NCBI GenBank assembly: GCA_029718625.1
Contig: JAINUF010000028.1
Coordinates: 673,328 to 737,327 of the forward strand
Length of the DNA: 64,000 nt
Source: Synaphobranchus kaupii
Taxonomy: Eukaryota; Chordata; Actinopteri; Anguilliformes; Synaphobranchidae
Direction of reading: 5' to 3'
Made by a program: the position numbers and the translations under genes. The notes under the pieces were generated by a model. It made no database searches. It worked only from the letters and a program-made list of their open reading frames with translations, and was not told the origin of the DNA. Of the stretch, positions 31,527 to 44,192 are shown in pieces. Each line of letters starts with the position of its first letter. The first letter of the stretch is position 1.

Positions 31527-31590
31527 CAGTGCATCTGCTTTGTGCTTCAATTTCTTGGCTTCCAGCATGTAGTAGTCTGCATTGTGAAAT
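31527..31590 (-). CDS. aff2/aff3: AFF-family gene, 64-bp exon
   Basis: Acceptor CTTAAACAG, then A TTT CAC AAT: FHNADYYMLEAKKLKHKADA L, donor GTAAAC. The first A completes ACA (Thr) with AC from the upstream exon. ADYYMQEAKKLKHKADAL starts the C-terminal homology domain in AFF2/AFF3-type proteins; here Q is L. Confidence 0.95.
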
Positions 31591-33289
31591 CTGTTTAAGG
31601 GGGAGAAATTAACATATTCTCTGTTTGATTCTTAATAAACAAACATAAAAATACCACATATGTCACTCTCTTATAATATTGAACTTTTAAGCAATCTGGA
31701 CACTGGATTTTTATTTGACTTACCTCTCTGGACTGTGATGCTGTCAAATCTAATCTGCTGTCCGTTAGCTAAACAATTGTATGCTGAATCATGGACGCTG
31801 CCCGAGGGTGGTGCCAGGACACAGTCCCTTTTAAGGTTAATATTGTGAAGACACCATAGATTTCGCTTATTTTACGATACGAAAAAACAAACGTTGAAGT
31901 GGCTTTGGCGTACTGTTGGTGGCGCAGCATATAACCAAAGATGCTCCGCCTACCCTCTTTGATATAACGTTATTGCTCTAAGTTTCTAAGCATATCACGC
32001 CCCAATCCATCTGCCCGCGTACCCCGTAGCTATAGAACATGCAGGGATTTTGTCGTGAACAGTCAGAGAAATGAAAATAAGCGTCTTTGGAGAAGCCCAA
32101 CAGTTTTGCTACATTATTCTGTCCATATTTGTACCGTGCAGTCAGTAAGCCGATTCTCTCAATACACTAACGTTAACGTTAGCTACCTGGCTAACTTCAT
32201 TTATATCTTGCTTGCTAGATAACTAACGTGACCTTACTAGCAAACAAGCCTTGATATCCAAACTGGCTAGCTAGCTAACATTAGCGTTCAATAGCTAATT
32301 TAATTACGTGCTGCTAACAACAATCTAGCTACCATCATTGGTTTCTCTGACTGGTCTGGACAAAATAGCTAGCTCGCTCCCTGTGCCTGTGCGCCACATC
32401 ATTGCTATGAATGATGAAAAGAACTGAACAAGGATCTCCCAAAAGAAATTTTCGAAAGTTTTTCAAGTTTTCAAAAGGTTAGTAAGTTATACTAGCACTG
32501 CTAGCGAGCATGTGTCTGTTTAATACTGACAGTTATATGTAGAGGTGGAAAGTCCAGGGGTCAGAAAGTAAAAGTCCTGCCATGTTTTTCTTCCACCCAT
32601 GAACTGAGCCAGCTGATTTCACTAATTACTTCTACCTCCTGGCTGAATAATTGTGCTAATTAGCAAATCCGGGTGACTGGAACAAAATGCTGGGGAGGAC
32701 TTTCTGAACCTGGACCTTCCTATGGTTATATGGAATGTTTAGTACACTTGACTTGGAATGCTATCAAGTTAGCTAAACGTTAGGTAATTGTAAAAATTTT
32801 CCTAGCTACATAGGCCTAAGCCATTTTAACTAGCTAGGTAGCTAGGGAGGGAGCATGTCCCCAGCTGACAAAGGTAGCGCTAGGCAGTACTGTTCTATAA
32901 CATCAATATTCTATTTAGGCAAAACATTTGCAGCATTTTGGAATGTTCTTATTTCACAATATTAAACAGGACAAGAAAGAAAGAGAGGGTCGGAGGATTG
33001 AAGGCCAGGTGGAGGAGTGCAAGTCAGGGAGTGTGAGACTGGAGCAGCAAGGGGCAGATTGTGACACTTCACAGAGGTGAGTGGCTGAAGTCTTAATGCT
33101 CCAAAATAGGATGCAGATATCTGCCTCCCCATACTTTATCATTGAGCCTTTTTCAGGGTTAGCTTAGCTTATAGCTAATACCTAATATGTAGGGTTTAGC
33201 TTAGCTTAGCTTATAGCTAATACCTAATAGGTAGATAGCTAATAAGGTATAAACTAAGCTAAGCCTGAATAAGACGGACTACAGGTCCT

Positions 33290-34675
33290 TGTAAGGGGAG
33301 TGGCTGAGTCGGAGGGCCAAGCGCGACCGTCAGGGATTCTAAAAGTGTAGGTACTAACACCTACACCACTAAGGCCTCGTCCACACGTACATGGATATTT
33401 CTAAAAACACATTTTTTCCCCTTCCGTTTAAAAAAAAATTCCCGTCCACACCACACCATTTTAGAAAATCTCTCCGTCCACACGACAACGCAAAAAACTA
33501 AATTCTTTGCATTAATTTCACCGTAAATACAATTTTTTGAGTACAAGAGCCCATGTAGGCTTTGGTTGTAAAGTAGTCGTGTATCGGGAGACATAAAACC
33601 ATCCACGAAAATGACAAGCAACAAGTCTATAACGTAATTCTGTGCAAGATTTTCTAAAACAACAGTTTTTTGTGTGTGTGTGTTTTTTTTGTGTGATACG
33701 TTGATAAAAGATGGTATCAATGAGAAAATATAGTCAGAAAAAAATTATGAGTTCACTAAAATAAGAAAATAACTATTCTAATGGTCTGTGTCTCTTGGAA
33801 AATTAACAACATTTGCCACGCGCAAATTGAGGGCATGATGTCAGCGTTTTCCAAAAACTCCGTTTCAACCGTACACACGAATACATGTAGAATGTAGTTT
33901 TAAAAAATCTCCACCCTGGAAGGTGTTTTCCAAAAGCTCCGTTTTCAGCGACCTAAAACTCGTTTTCGTGTGGACGGGAGGCCAAACCGCAGAGAAAATA
34001 CTAAGATTTTAGAAATATCCATATACGTGTAGACGGGGTCTAAAGCAGACAGATCTGCGCTGGAAAAGGGTAAAAATAAACCCCAAACGAGGAGGGCGAA
34101 CTCGAGAATCGCGAGTAATCAATAACAAAAGAATCTCACACTCTTTAACGAGTAAACAAATAACAAAAGAACCTCACGCTCCTTAACGAGGAGCAAATAC
34201 AGGAGGTCAGAAAAAACAAACAAAAGAAACACCCTGAAGAAACGGGCGAGAGAAGGGAGAGAAACTAGAGCCTGTTACCTACAGCTCTAAGTGAGAACAA
34301 GCTGAACAAAAGGCAACAGGTAGGAGAGTATAACAGATGAAGATAGAAAGGAAAGAAAAAACCAAAATAAATCTTTCTTCTAACTCTAATTGGACTTGCT
34401 GCGTTTCCTATTCGTGCGAACCAGAAAAGCAGCGAGCGAATCCTATACCTTTACCGACCTCTTTGTCAATATAGCAACGACGACATGGAAGCGTTGGAAA
34501 TGCGGAAGTCCTGGCTATTTATAACCGGCAGGAAATCCAACACAGGTGAAAGAAACAATTGCCGGGCGAGATTCAAACAACGAAATGGAGGCGGAAAAAA
34601 TCCGATAGAGCGTTCAAAAGACGGCAAAAGAAAAACCGAACGCAGAAACAACAGCGGCTGCCAGAAACCATGACA
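33290..34675. mobile_element. Solo-LTR-like insertion, TSD GTCCT, with nested MITE
   Basis: Starts TGTAAGGGGAGTGG, ends CCAGAAACCATGACA; GTCCT lies at both 33285-33289 and 34676-34680. The ends resemble those of 15551-16913 and 61113-62945. Removing the nested MITE leaves about 0.72 kb. Interior is A-rich and non-coding. Confidence 0.65.
33373..34040. mobile_element. PIF/Harbinger-like MITE, 668 bp, TSD TAA
   Basis: GGCCTCGTCCACACGTACAT at the left pairs with ATATACGTGTAGACGGGGTC at the right, flanked by TAA on both sides. The sequence next to each end (GGATATTTCTAAAA) also pairs. No transposase. Confidence 0.75.
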
Positions 34676-34737
34676 GTCCTTTAATTCTGAACTTGGTGCC
34701 ACTACTGTAAAACTCTGTGACATCATAAGCAGTATAA

Positions 34738-35339
34738 GGCCGCGATCACACCGGATCCGCTTTAACAGCTGGGGGCGCCTTTATCCTGGGGGCGCCTTTT
34801 ATTCGCGTTTATCCGCTCCAGGCGCCTCGCTGTTTTTCGAAAAATGCTCGGTGCGCACAGGGTTGAAAATATCTCAACTTGAAGCGCTCTGAGGAAAAAT
34901 GCGCGCCACGTCACTGTCATTCTTTTCTCCTGTCCAATCGCACGAAAGTAGAGGCAGACCTTGATTCTCCCTGTCGGTTCCGTGTAAACGAAGACGATTG
35001 AGGAAAAAAAAATGGTAACGTTAGTTGCCATTTCAGCCTACCAGGAGTTATATGATTTCAATAATCGTGAATACCATGATAAAAATAAGCGATCCAAGGC
35101 ACTCCGCTTATTCGCGGCTTTTTAAAGACAAATAACGAAGCAAACTTTCGGGTAAATTTAGTTTGCTAACACCGTTAACAACGTCAGCTAAGTGATTGAC
35201 AGGAACGGAGTTCGGTTGCCTAGCAACAGCAAAAAAGACGCCTCCAACTGCTTTTTCAGAGTAGGCTTTCGTAAAACCAAGACAGGTAGTGCTCCTCGCG
35301 TTTTCAAGCCTACAAAGCGCGTCCGGTGTGATCGCGGCC
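34738..35339. mobile_element. PIF/Harbinger-like MITE, 602 bp, TSD TAA
   Basis: GGCCGCGATCACACCGGATC and its inverse GTCCGGTGTGATCGCGGCC bound the element, with TAA at 34735-34737 and 35340-35342. The interior has no transposase-like frame. Confidence 0.75.
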
Positions 35340-36003
35340 TAACACAACCTAGGTCGCCTTTCTGTGGCTAGCCAGCTATACTACTATCCACACAACACCA
35401 TAAAACACACACGTGCAAACACACACACTTTGTACACACGGCAACACTTAGCTATGGAATCCATGCGTTCTGGTTCAGATGATGAGTCATGGATGTAAAT
35501 CTCCTCATCTGAATCCAGAGGATGACTACACAACTCAGCAGCCTCACGCAAGGAAAATCTCCGCTTCGCCATTGTACAACCAAAGAGGTTTCTCACCTGT
35601 CACTACGCGATGTGTATTATAACGCACTTTACTGCGCAAAACCACTTGTCTAGTGTTGTTCTAAAACACGCCCGTAACATGCACAGCTCTGACAATACAG
35701 ATACCAACAGTTGAGAATGGTTGTCACCTTTACAACTGGTTTATGTACATTCAGTCAGGGATGTTGCACAAAAAATAACGGGTATGCCAGAGTTTAATTA
35801 TGTCGAATACCCGTCATAATTAAATGCACACAGAACCTTTACAAAGTTGTATTAAATAGTGTGAACCAATAGCTTCTTCACTTTTACTTGAGAGGTGCAT
35901 AACCACAAAATTATGAATCTAACTGGCAGTTAGTGGTATCATTATGAATACTGTGAGACCCATATTCATATGAATACTGTGAGACCCATATTCAAAAACA
36001 TAC

Positions 36004-36140
36004 GTGTCATCAAACGTCAGCTTTGGCCTCCTGTGTTCCGAGCAGTCCAGCGATGTTGACAAGGAACTTGGCCACGGGTCTGGGTCACTTTGACTGTTGC
36101 CATGGAAACCTCCGGAAGTTTTGCTATAAGTGTCTTCATC
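36004..36140 (-). CDS. aff2/aff3: AFF-family gene, 137-bp exon
   Basis: Acceptor TTCCCACAG, then DEDTYSKTSGGFHGNSQSDP DPWPSSLSTSLDCSEHRRPK LTFDD plus AC, donor GTATGT. R(R/P)KL(T/V)FDD immediately before the helical C-terminal domain is conserved in all AFF proteins; the serine-rich lead-in is variable. Phase 0 start agrees with the preceding exon. Confidence 0.9.
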
Positions 36141-36834
36141 CTGTGGGAAGAGGCAAACAATATGCTAATTGTGTTCATCATCCCTGAAAAATTAATCTGC
36201 AACATTTCCACTAGGCTACGTTTCTTGCTTCTCTTTTCCTGAGCTTTGACAGATTAAAAGAGGATTATTCCACACACGGTATAAATGATAAATGCACATA
36301 TATTTAGTGCTGTTCTGAATTTTCTCCCAAAGTCAATTATTTTAGCAAACAGGAAATTATGGTAAACGACTGAATACTATCTGAAATTACAAGCCAGGCT
36401 TCCAACAATTTATCCTTATCCAATGTGTATGTCGACTTGAGAAAAATGCATTGAATCCACACCTGGAACATTACATTGATGTGGTGTTTATGTTAAATGT
36501 ATTTTAACATGAACAAATCAAACACATGTAAAAAAAAAATGGAAATGTGTCTTGTGGCATTTTTGTTCAGAATACATTTACTTCACCCTTTGTGAAGTCT
36601 GCACGGGAGTTTCAACTGAAAGCCAAGCCAAATGTAAACAGCAGTTTAAATCTCAAAACCTCTTGATTTGAACCAAGAGAGAAACCGCCCTCAACATTTT
36701 AATTATCAAGTTTCCGCTTGCGGATGGAAAGATTCTTTCAGATTCAGTGTCGCTATAGTTAAACAGCGCTTAAACTCTACTTCAAAGGTTCCCCTTTCAC
36801 GTTTTAACCAGTTCCAGCATTTTGATTTGCTTAC
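36141..36834 (-). other. AFF intron (694 bp)
   Basis: Donor AAC|GTAAGC, acceptor CCACAG. No repeat or gene seen. Confidence 0.8.
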
Positions 36835-37063
36835 GTTGACAACCTTGGAAAGTGTGACCAATTTGCTGTCCAGTTTGCGGTGTTTGTACGAGGATGAGAA
36901 AGACCACGGAGGAAGCGAGCTGCTGGGGGGCGGGGTGCTGGTGGAATTGGTGCCTCCCTCTTCACTGATTCTGCGCTGGTCTGCGGGTTCGTTGGAGAGA
37001 GGGGACATTGGGGGCGGAAGGAGCTTGTCCTCTCTCTTCCGTGGCGGTTTCCTCAATACGCTG
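36835..37063 (-). CDS. aff2/aff3: AFF-family gene, 229-bp proline/serine-rich exon with NAGNAG acceptor
   Basis: The acceptor region reads CTTTTAGCAG. Either AG leaves one C that completes a GAC codon, so the exon starts at 37063 (with Ser) or 37060 (without). The frame reads SVLRKPPRKREDKLLPPPMS PLSNEPADQRRISEEGG and ends KLVTLSKVVN before GTAAGC. A basic cluster followed by LPPP.SPL is a feature of AFF linkers between the basic region and the C-terminal domain. The first splice choice adds one serine. Confidence 0.85.
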
Positions 37064-37317
37064 CTAAAAGAAAAACAGCAATCAGTAGCATCTGAGTCAT
37101 GGATGTAAATCTCCTCATCTGAATAGCATAGGAACTCAAACCCACATATTCCAGACGATATTGTACAGTATACTCGCAGATACTGTCAAAGCGGTATATT
37201 TTACAAATGCTGGTACTCAGTCATGTACTGTAAATAGAGTACAACAGAGTCAAGCACAATGGTGCCTTGTCCTATTGAGAGACCAATAACAGTGTTGTGC
37301 CTGCTCACCCATCCCTC

Positions 37318-38221
37318 ACATATACATACACATACAGTATACTGTACATTATTCATATACATACACATACAGTATACTGTACATTATGCATATACATACA
37401 CATACAGTATACTGTACATTATTCATATACATACACATACAGTATACTGTACATTATTCATATGCATACACATACAGTATACTGTACATTATTCATATAC
37501 ATACACATACAGTATACTGTACATTATTCATATGCATACACATACAGTATACTGTACATTATTCATATACATACACATACAGTATACTGTACATTATTCA
37601 TATACATACACATACAGTATACTGTACATTATTCATACACACACACAGTATACTGTACATTATTCATATACATACACATACAGTATACTGTACATTATTC
37701 ATATACATACACATACAGTATACTGTACATTATTCATATACATACACATACAGTATACTGTACATTATTCATATACATACACATACAGTATACTGTACAT
37801 TATTCATATGCATACACATACAGTATACTGTACATTATTCATATACATACACATACAGTATACTGTACATTATTCATATACATACACATACAGTATACTG
37901 TACATTATTCATATGCATACACATACAGTATACTGTACATTATTCATATACATACACATACAATATACTGTACATTATTCATATACATACACATACAGTA
38001 TACTGTACATTATTCATATACATACACACAGTATACTGTACATTATTCATATACATACACATACAGTATACTGTACATTATTCATACATACACATACAGT
38101 ATACTGTTCATTATTCATATACATACACATACAGTATAATGTACATTATTCATATACATACACATACAGTATACTGTACATTATTCATATACATACACAT
38201 ACAGTATACTGTACATTATTC
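37318..38221. repeat. 35-bp minisatellite, about 26 copies, with palindrome
   Basis: Unit CATATACATACACATACAGT ATACTGTACATTATT. Each unit has the 12-bp perfect palindrome ACAGTATACTGT. Some units are shortened (for example 37633-37665). The long HTHTVYCT-type frames are artefacts of the array. Confidence 0.95.
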
Positions 38222-38379
38222 AATAAAACAGTGCAGTGATGGCCTACTGTTACAGAGGCTGTTTCCTCAGACCTCTCATATAAAGGGAAAGGTCTTACGT
38301 ATTTTCACTTTGATTCCTGGGGAATGATACTGGACTAGCTTTTTTTCTTGGGGCTATAGTCATCCATATACAACAAATA

Positions 38380-38827
<448 letters not shown>

Positions 38828-39279
38828 AAATCAATACTGGGTCTTAAAGTCCCCGAGGCAGTGTTGGCCAAATATTCATCACTATTTTTATTTTCCCCCT
38901 GTCTTCCATACAGAATCATTCTACCCCTTATCATAACTCAAGGGATACACTATACAAGCTCTACTGTAGATAGCCTGAAGCATAAACTAACACAATACTA
39001 AGGGAAGTTAGGACTGTGGTTGCTAGGATAGCAAAACAATTTCTGTATTTACCAAACAGAAATGTTGAGGAAAATATTAAATATCTGGGTATACTCCAAA
39101 TGTATTTTTGGAGAGACAAATATTTCATATGGACATTAAGAATGTGTTTTAAGGCTATAGGGAACACATTATAAAACTCCTACCCAAAGATCACTTGTTA
39201 CACCACACAGATGGACAATTATTGCTGTTAATCAAGGTTAAAATGGGCTGACAATGCACACAGGTTTCACAGCTTACAC

Positions 39280-39441
39280 AGGTTTCCCATACCTCTCTCA
39301 CTAAACAGACAAGATACCCACACCATAATGCAGAGGTTTCCCATACCTCTCTCACTAAACAGACAAGATACCCACACCATAATGCAGAGGTTTCCCATAC
39401 CTCTCTCACTAAACAGACAAGATACCCACACCATAATGCAG
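39280..39441. repeat. 54-bp tandem triplicate
   Basis: AGGTTTCCCATACCTCTCTC ... begins at 39280, 39334 and 39388 with identical sequence. Confidence 0.95.
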
Positions 39442-39904
39442 GACAAGATTTTAGCAAGATATTAGTTTCTAAAACATTTTCACAGAACATATATGTTAAG
39501 ATAAGTATACAAAAATAATGTAATAAAATAATACAAGAGAGACCTTCACTCCCCTTCAAAACATTTGGCCAGCTTCTCTGTCCTGTCCAATTCTGTCCTG
39601 CTAGTAGTGAATTATAACAAAGCAATCTCATGACACCATTAGCCACAGAACTCGTCACTGGCAAGAAGAGTAACACGATCTCTGCAGTCCTAGTTGCTAC
39701 CTACATCCTGACTCAATGAGAGGGCTCCATTCCAGAGAACGATCCCAGCATGGAGTTGGCCTTACTTCATAACAAGTACTACCGTCCTACATACTGTGAG
39801 CACTGATTGCTGTCAACAAGGTTTCCACCACAGGTTCATAGCATGCGCTAAGAGGGATGTTGTCTGCACAAAACAGTATCAGGTAAAAAAGGAGATGCAC
39901 TTAC

Positions 39905-40020
39905 TCTTTTGTGCTGGTGAGCTTGTGGGTGTGTATGGGGGACATACATGGTGGAAGCAGTGCCGTCTCCTTCTCCAGCCGCATCTTTTTGTTCCCAGTG
40001 ACTGCGTCACAATTCTCAGA
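39905..40020 (-). CDS. aff2/aff3: AFF-family gene, 116-bp exon after a GC-AG intron
   Basis: Acceptor TGCCTCCACAG, then TCT GAG AAT: SENCDAVTGNKKMRLEKETA LLPPCMSPIHTHKLTSTK plus GA, donor GTAAGT. K(K/R).(R/K)LEKE...LPPP.SPI resembles AFF sequence after the KSKRKHK nuclear-localisation-like cluster. Phase 0 entry requires the upstream exon to end at CAC AAG, next to a GC donor. Confidence 0.87.
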
Positions 40021-40246
40021 CTGTGGAGGCAAAACCAGAATTTATGAGACTGTTCAGCACTACAGATCATCTGGCATGCATTTGCATTTCTGCAGTCTGT
40101 TGGGTCGAAAGGCAGTGCTGCACACTGCACAGCACGTGGAGAATGCCTGTTGAGGTTGCATGACAACAGGGAATATGTGTTGAACCACATGACAACATGT
40201 ACAATATGTTTGTTGAGTGAAATAATGGCAAAAGAGAGGCACTTGC
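40021..40246 (-). other. AFF intron with GC-AG splice sites (226 bp)
   Basis: The donor reads CACAAG|GCAAGT, a perfect match to the known GC-AG donor consensus (AG|GCAAGT); acceptor CCTCCACAG. The nearest GT donor (4 bases further on) would give the wrong phase. Confidence 0.85.
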
Positions 40247-41254
40247 CTTGTGTTTCCTTTTGGATTTGCTGGGAGGCTTTTCTGCAGGGGTAGGGGCGGG
40301 AGACTGTTTTCTGTGCTTAGCACTTGAGTCTCGAGTTTCGGCTTTTACGGGGGGCGGGTCTGGGGGGTCCTGCCCAGGGATCCGGGACAGGAAGCAGAGT
40401 TCAATTTTGACCCAGAGTGACTTGATCTCCTCCAAGTCCCTGAGCGGGGACAACAATACGTTCTGGGAAGCGGGGACAGGTGAGAAGAGGGGGTCCTCTA
40501 GTAGATCTCCAGCCCCTGGGTCTGGTATGGAAGTACTGCTGATGCTGGTAAGGCTGCTGCAGTCCTTGGCTTTGAGCAGGCTAGCGACCGTGGGACCGGG
40601 GCAGAGGAGCGGGATCTTTGCCTGCTCCTCCGGGTCCGAGTGGCACTCGGACGACGAGGACTCTGTCTCGATGAACTCCTTGGATTTTGGGATGATCTTG
40701 CTCGGCCCTCTGTGCTTCTTCTTGTCCGTAGCGGGGGCCGGAGCACTGGCAGGGCGAGGCTCTTTCCTTGGAGCGGTCTTACCGTTGCTGCCTTTCCCCC
40801 GAGCTTTGGGCAGCTCCGGGGGAGGTGGTTCCTTCTCCTTGGGGACAAAGCTGGGGTTAGCGGGTTTGGGCCAGTTGGGCTCCTCCCCACCAGGCCCACG
40901 CTCCACCTTCTTGGGCTGTTTTTTGCCTGTGGTCCTCCGAGGTGGGGCCAGTTCCACCACAGGTGGGGACTTGAGCTTGGTACCCTTGCCCTCTGGGGTT
41001 TTTTGGCCTGTTCTGGGCTTCCCCTTCTCTCGGATGGGACTGAGAAGTGCTCTTTCCTTGGCATCGGGCTGAGATAGGCTTCCGCTTGGTTTGCCCTTTT
41101 CTGGGCCATGTCCCTCATCTCCCTGGCTGTCACTAGATTGAGAGTGGCTCATCCCATGGCTCTCAGGCTGGGTGCTGATCAGAGCCTTGCTGTGGGGATT
41201 TACCTTGTTCAGCCATTTATCCAATTGCCACTTATTGGTTGATGGAGGTTCAGG
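40247..41254 (-). CDS. aff2/aff3: AFF-family gene, 1008-bp central exon
   Basis: Acceptor CTTTTTACAG, then PEPPSTNKWQLDKWLNKVNP, the hallmark AFF segment. It encodes 336 residues in phase 0. It continues with lysine/proline-rich sequence (KSPP near residue 95, GKKQPKK near 110), then KSKEFIETESSSSECHSDPE, LLSPLRDLEEIKSLWVKIEL, LSRIPGQ, and ends PPSKSKRKHK before the GC donor. These blocks occur in the same order in AFF2 and AFF3. The region is nuclear and largely disordered; AFF scaffolds assemble P-TEFb and ELL-type elongation factors, chiefly through N-terminal segments not in this window. Confidence 0.96.
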
Positions 41255-41284
41255 CTGTAAAAAGGGAAGACATTTTCATTTCAG

Positions 41285-41810
41285 CATTTAGCAGATACTC
41301 TTATCCAGAAGGATTTTATTTTTATAGAGCTTTTTAACTGTCACAAAGACGCTGTACAGAGAAACAGGAAAATTTCACAAAAACCAGGCCTGAACTCCCA
41401 AAAATCAAACGAGGTAAGAAAAGTGGGGAGAAAAAACTGAAACAGTGGCGAGAAAAAAACTCCCCGATGGGAAGAAATCTCAGGAGGAACCTGGCTAGAG
41501 AGGGGGAGCCCATACTCCGCTGGCCGGCCCAGTTTAACTAAATGTGGAATGGATGGTGCAAAATGTAATGACGGATCTATCACAGCAAATAATCAGATTG
41601 GTTGAGCAGGTTAAGGTCTGAGATATTAAACTAGCTGGTAAGTAGAAAGTCCAATGAAGAGATGTATAAAATGCAATTCAGAGGGGCGGGGTGAAACATC
41701 TGGGTCAAGGCTTGGGTACCTTGCTTAAGATACAACAGCAACATCGTAGCTGGTAATGAAACCCACAACCTCTGCGTAACAGGCCCAAACACAATGTCAT
41801 AAAGTGATAA
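41285..41810. repeat. tRNA-related repeat interrupted by a second interspersed repeat
   Basis: CATTTAGCAGATACTCTTAT at 41286 and GTACCTTGCTTAAGATACAA with CCACAACCTCTGCGTAACAG near 41715-41785 are the two halves of the family seen at 11757-11977. Between them, about 41323-41700, lies another common fish repeat (CTCCCCGATGGGAAGAAATC then GGAGGAACCTGGCTAGAG). Confidence 0.6.
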
Positions 41811-43161
41811 AGGGTTAATTAATGAATCAAAAAAACATTAAACTATGCTACAGGAACAATCAAATCGTAAGCTGCTGGCGTGTGAAAAAATAGATCTAAA
41901 TTATATAGAAAAATGATGAGCTACCAACTTTGTGGTGAATCAAGCACTACTTACATTCTGGAAAAATATGCACTGATGTATGTAAAAGGGTGGTTAATAA
42001 CCAGGTTTTCTCATTCATTATGTTCTCCAAAAATTAATAAAACCAGCAGTGGAATTGACAGATGCGATAGCCGTTTGATCCCTTATCACTCTTGAGGTGC
42101 TCGGATGTATTTGTGTGGGAGATGCTTTCATCACTCATTTCTTCACAGCTGACGTGAAGCATTATGTGTTGACATAAAGATAAATCTTTCAAACTAAGTT
42201 ATCAATGATGGAGTGATTTTTCAAAATGATGGCAGTTCGCTCAGCAAATAATTGTTCACCGTGGACAGCCTACATAATGAAACATCTAAGCTGGGGAGTG
42301 TAAACCATACTGACCTGCATGGTGATGGAACCTCCCAGGAAATGTCATATTTCACATTTTACTGTTTCTTTTTTCTTTTTTTTTTTAAACTATGACTAGA
42401 AACTGAAATGACAGTGAAAGAACAGAAACAACTTTTCAGAAAAGCATAAAGGAATAAAGGAATAAGGCCAAAATTCAGAAACATACTGGAAGGTTTGAAA
42501 ACTTAAAAGACCCACAAGACCGTTCTCAGCCAGGAAGGATATAACAGTCCAACAGCCAGCAACATACCACTTTGGCAGTATAGAGAGCGCTTATGTGGCA
42601 AAGTGTTTATTAAACTTGAGAATCTCCAGAACACAACTATGGAGTGGTTTTAAAGTTGCCAATTAGTTTTTTAGGACAACTCTTTGGACAGAACCTCTGC
42701 ATCTTCAACCATGGCAAGACCAGGTTAAATCAGAAGAGGCCGCGCTTGTTTTTCTGTCAACCCAAACAAAAATGTGTCTGGAAGGGTTCACACTGCTTTC
42801 CTTCTTGAGAGAAGGTGTGAAAATGAGCCTTGAGGTGCAAACTCCACACACAAATTTCCACATGCTCATCAACCTCATAATGAGTTGAGCCACAATTAAT
42901 TGTTAACTGACTTGTTTGAACAAATCAAGGTTTTGGCTTGCCACAGGAAAACAAAATGATTGGCTCAAATCAGTAGATCATGAATACCAAATGGTAGCTC
43001 TACCCATGTTTCATTTAATGAAACCTCACTCATCGTGCCTCTGCAGTTAGGTGCCTGACCAAAGGACATGCAGTGAGTTCAACCTCTGGCGTGACCCTAC
43101 GGGAGATGCAGTGAGTTACCACTTGAACCCGAAAACCCGAGGTAAGACCCGAGACCTGAGT

Positions 43162-43967
43162 GTATTCGGGTCCACAGGTCTGACTCATCTCTCGGGTAGG
43201 GGACTGAACTGAAGTGACAGCCACAGGTCTGACTCATCTCTCGGGTACGGGACTGAACTGAAGTGACAGCCACAGGTCTGAATCATCTCTCGGGTAGGGT
43301 ACTGAACTGAAGTGACAGCCACAGGTCTGACTCATCTCTCGGGTACGGGTCTGAACTGAAGTGACAGCCACAGGTCTGACTCATCTCTCGGGTAGGGGAC
43401 TGAACTGAAGTGACAGCTACAGGTCTGACTCATCTCTCGGGTACGGGACTGAACTGAAGTGACAGCCACAGGTCTGACTCATCTCTCGGGTAGGGGACTG
43501 AACTGAAGTGACAGCTACAGGTCTGACTCATCTCTCGGGTACGGGTCTGAACTGAAGTGACAGCCACAGGTCTGACTCATCTCTCGGGTAGGGGACTGAA
43601 CTGAAGTGACAGCCACAGGTCTGACTCATCTCTCGGGTACGGGTCTGAACTGAAGTGACAGCCGCAGGTCTGGCTCATCTCTCAGGTAGGGGACAGAACT
43701 GAAGTGACAGCCACAGGTCTGATTCATCTCTTGGATACGGGACTGAACTGAAGTGACAGCCACAGGTCTGACTCATCTCTCGGGAACGGGACTGAACTGA
43801 AGTGACAGCCACAGGTCTGACTCATCTCTCGGGTAGGGGACTGAACTGAAGTGACAGCCACAGGTCTGACTCATCTCTCGGGTACGGGACTGAACTGAAG
43901 TGACAGCCACAGGTCTGACTCATCTCTCGGGTACGGGACTGAACTGAAGTGACAGCCACAGGTCTCG
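43162..43967. repeat. 49-bp minisatellite, about 16 copies
   Basis: Unit GGTCTGACTCATCTCTCGGG TACGGGACTGAACTGAAGTG ACAGCCACA, with TAGGGGAC and TACGGGTC variants in partly alternating order. Its left edge (43065-43130) contains two diverged copies of the 42-bp unit found at 49737-50646. Confidence 0.95.
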
Positions 43968-44192
43968 GATCATTGGAACTGAAACAGACATACCCAAGAA
44001 GACCGACCTGTTTTTATTAATAGAAGTTTTTAATTCATTCTTTGTAGCCCTATATTATAAACCTAAAACTGAAGAATAGAAACGTATAAAACTGTCCCAA
44101 GCTTTTTTGTTCCACAAACATTTAGGCCTACATTTTTTTTGTCCCACTGTTGGATTGTATTTGTAATTTTGGTTTATGTAAATGATTGGCTG

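Larger units (their letters stand above)
31591..36003 (-). other. AFF intron (4.4 kb) with nested insertions
   Basis: Donor ACAC|GTATGT, acceptor CTTAAACAG. Contains a solo-LTR-like insertion (33290-34675) holding a Harbinger-like MITE (33373-34040), a second such MITE (34738-35339), and 32150-33250 rich in short TAGCTA/ACGTTAGC words. A 24-bp phrase TGAATACTGTGAGACCCATA is repeated at 35945-35990. Confidence 0.8.

Noticed and set aside
37259..38327. Histidine/tyrosine/threonine-rich frames
   Set aside because: Translation of the 35-bp minisatellite in three frames.
40243..40246. Alternative GT donor four bases beyond the exon end
   Set aside because: It leaves one extra base and does not fit the phase 0 start of the next exon.
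40248..41077. Plus-strand frames of 145-274 residues opposite the large AFF exon
   Set aside because: Antisense shadows of a GC-rich coding exon.
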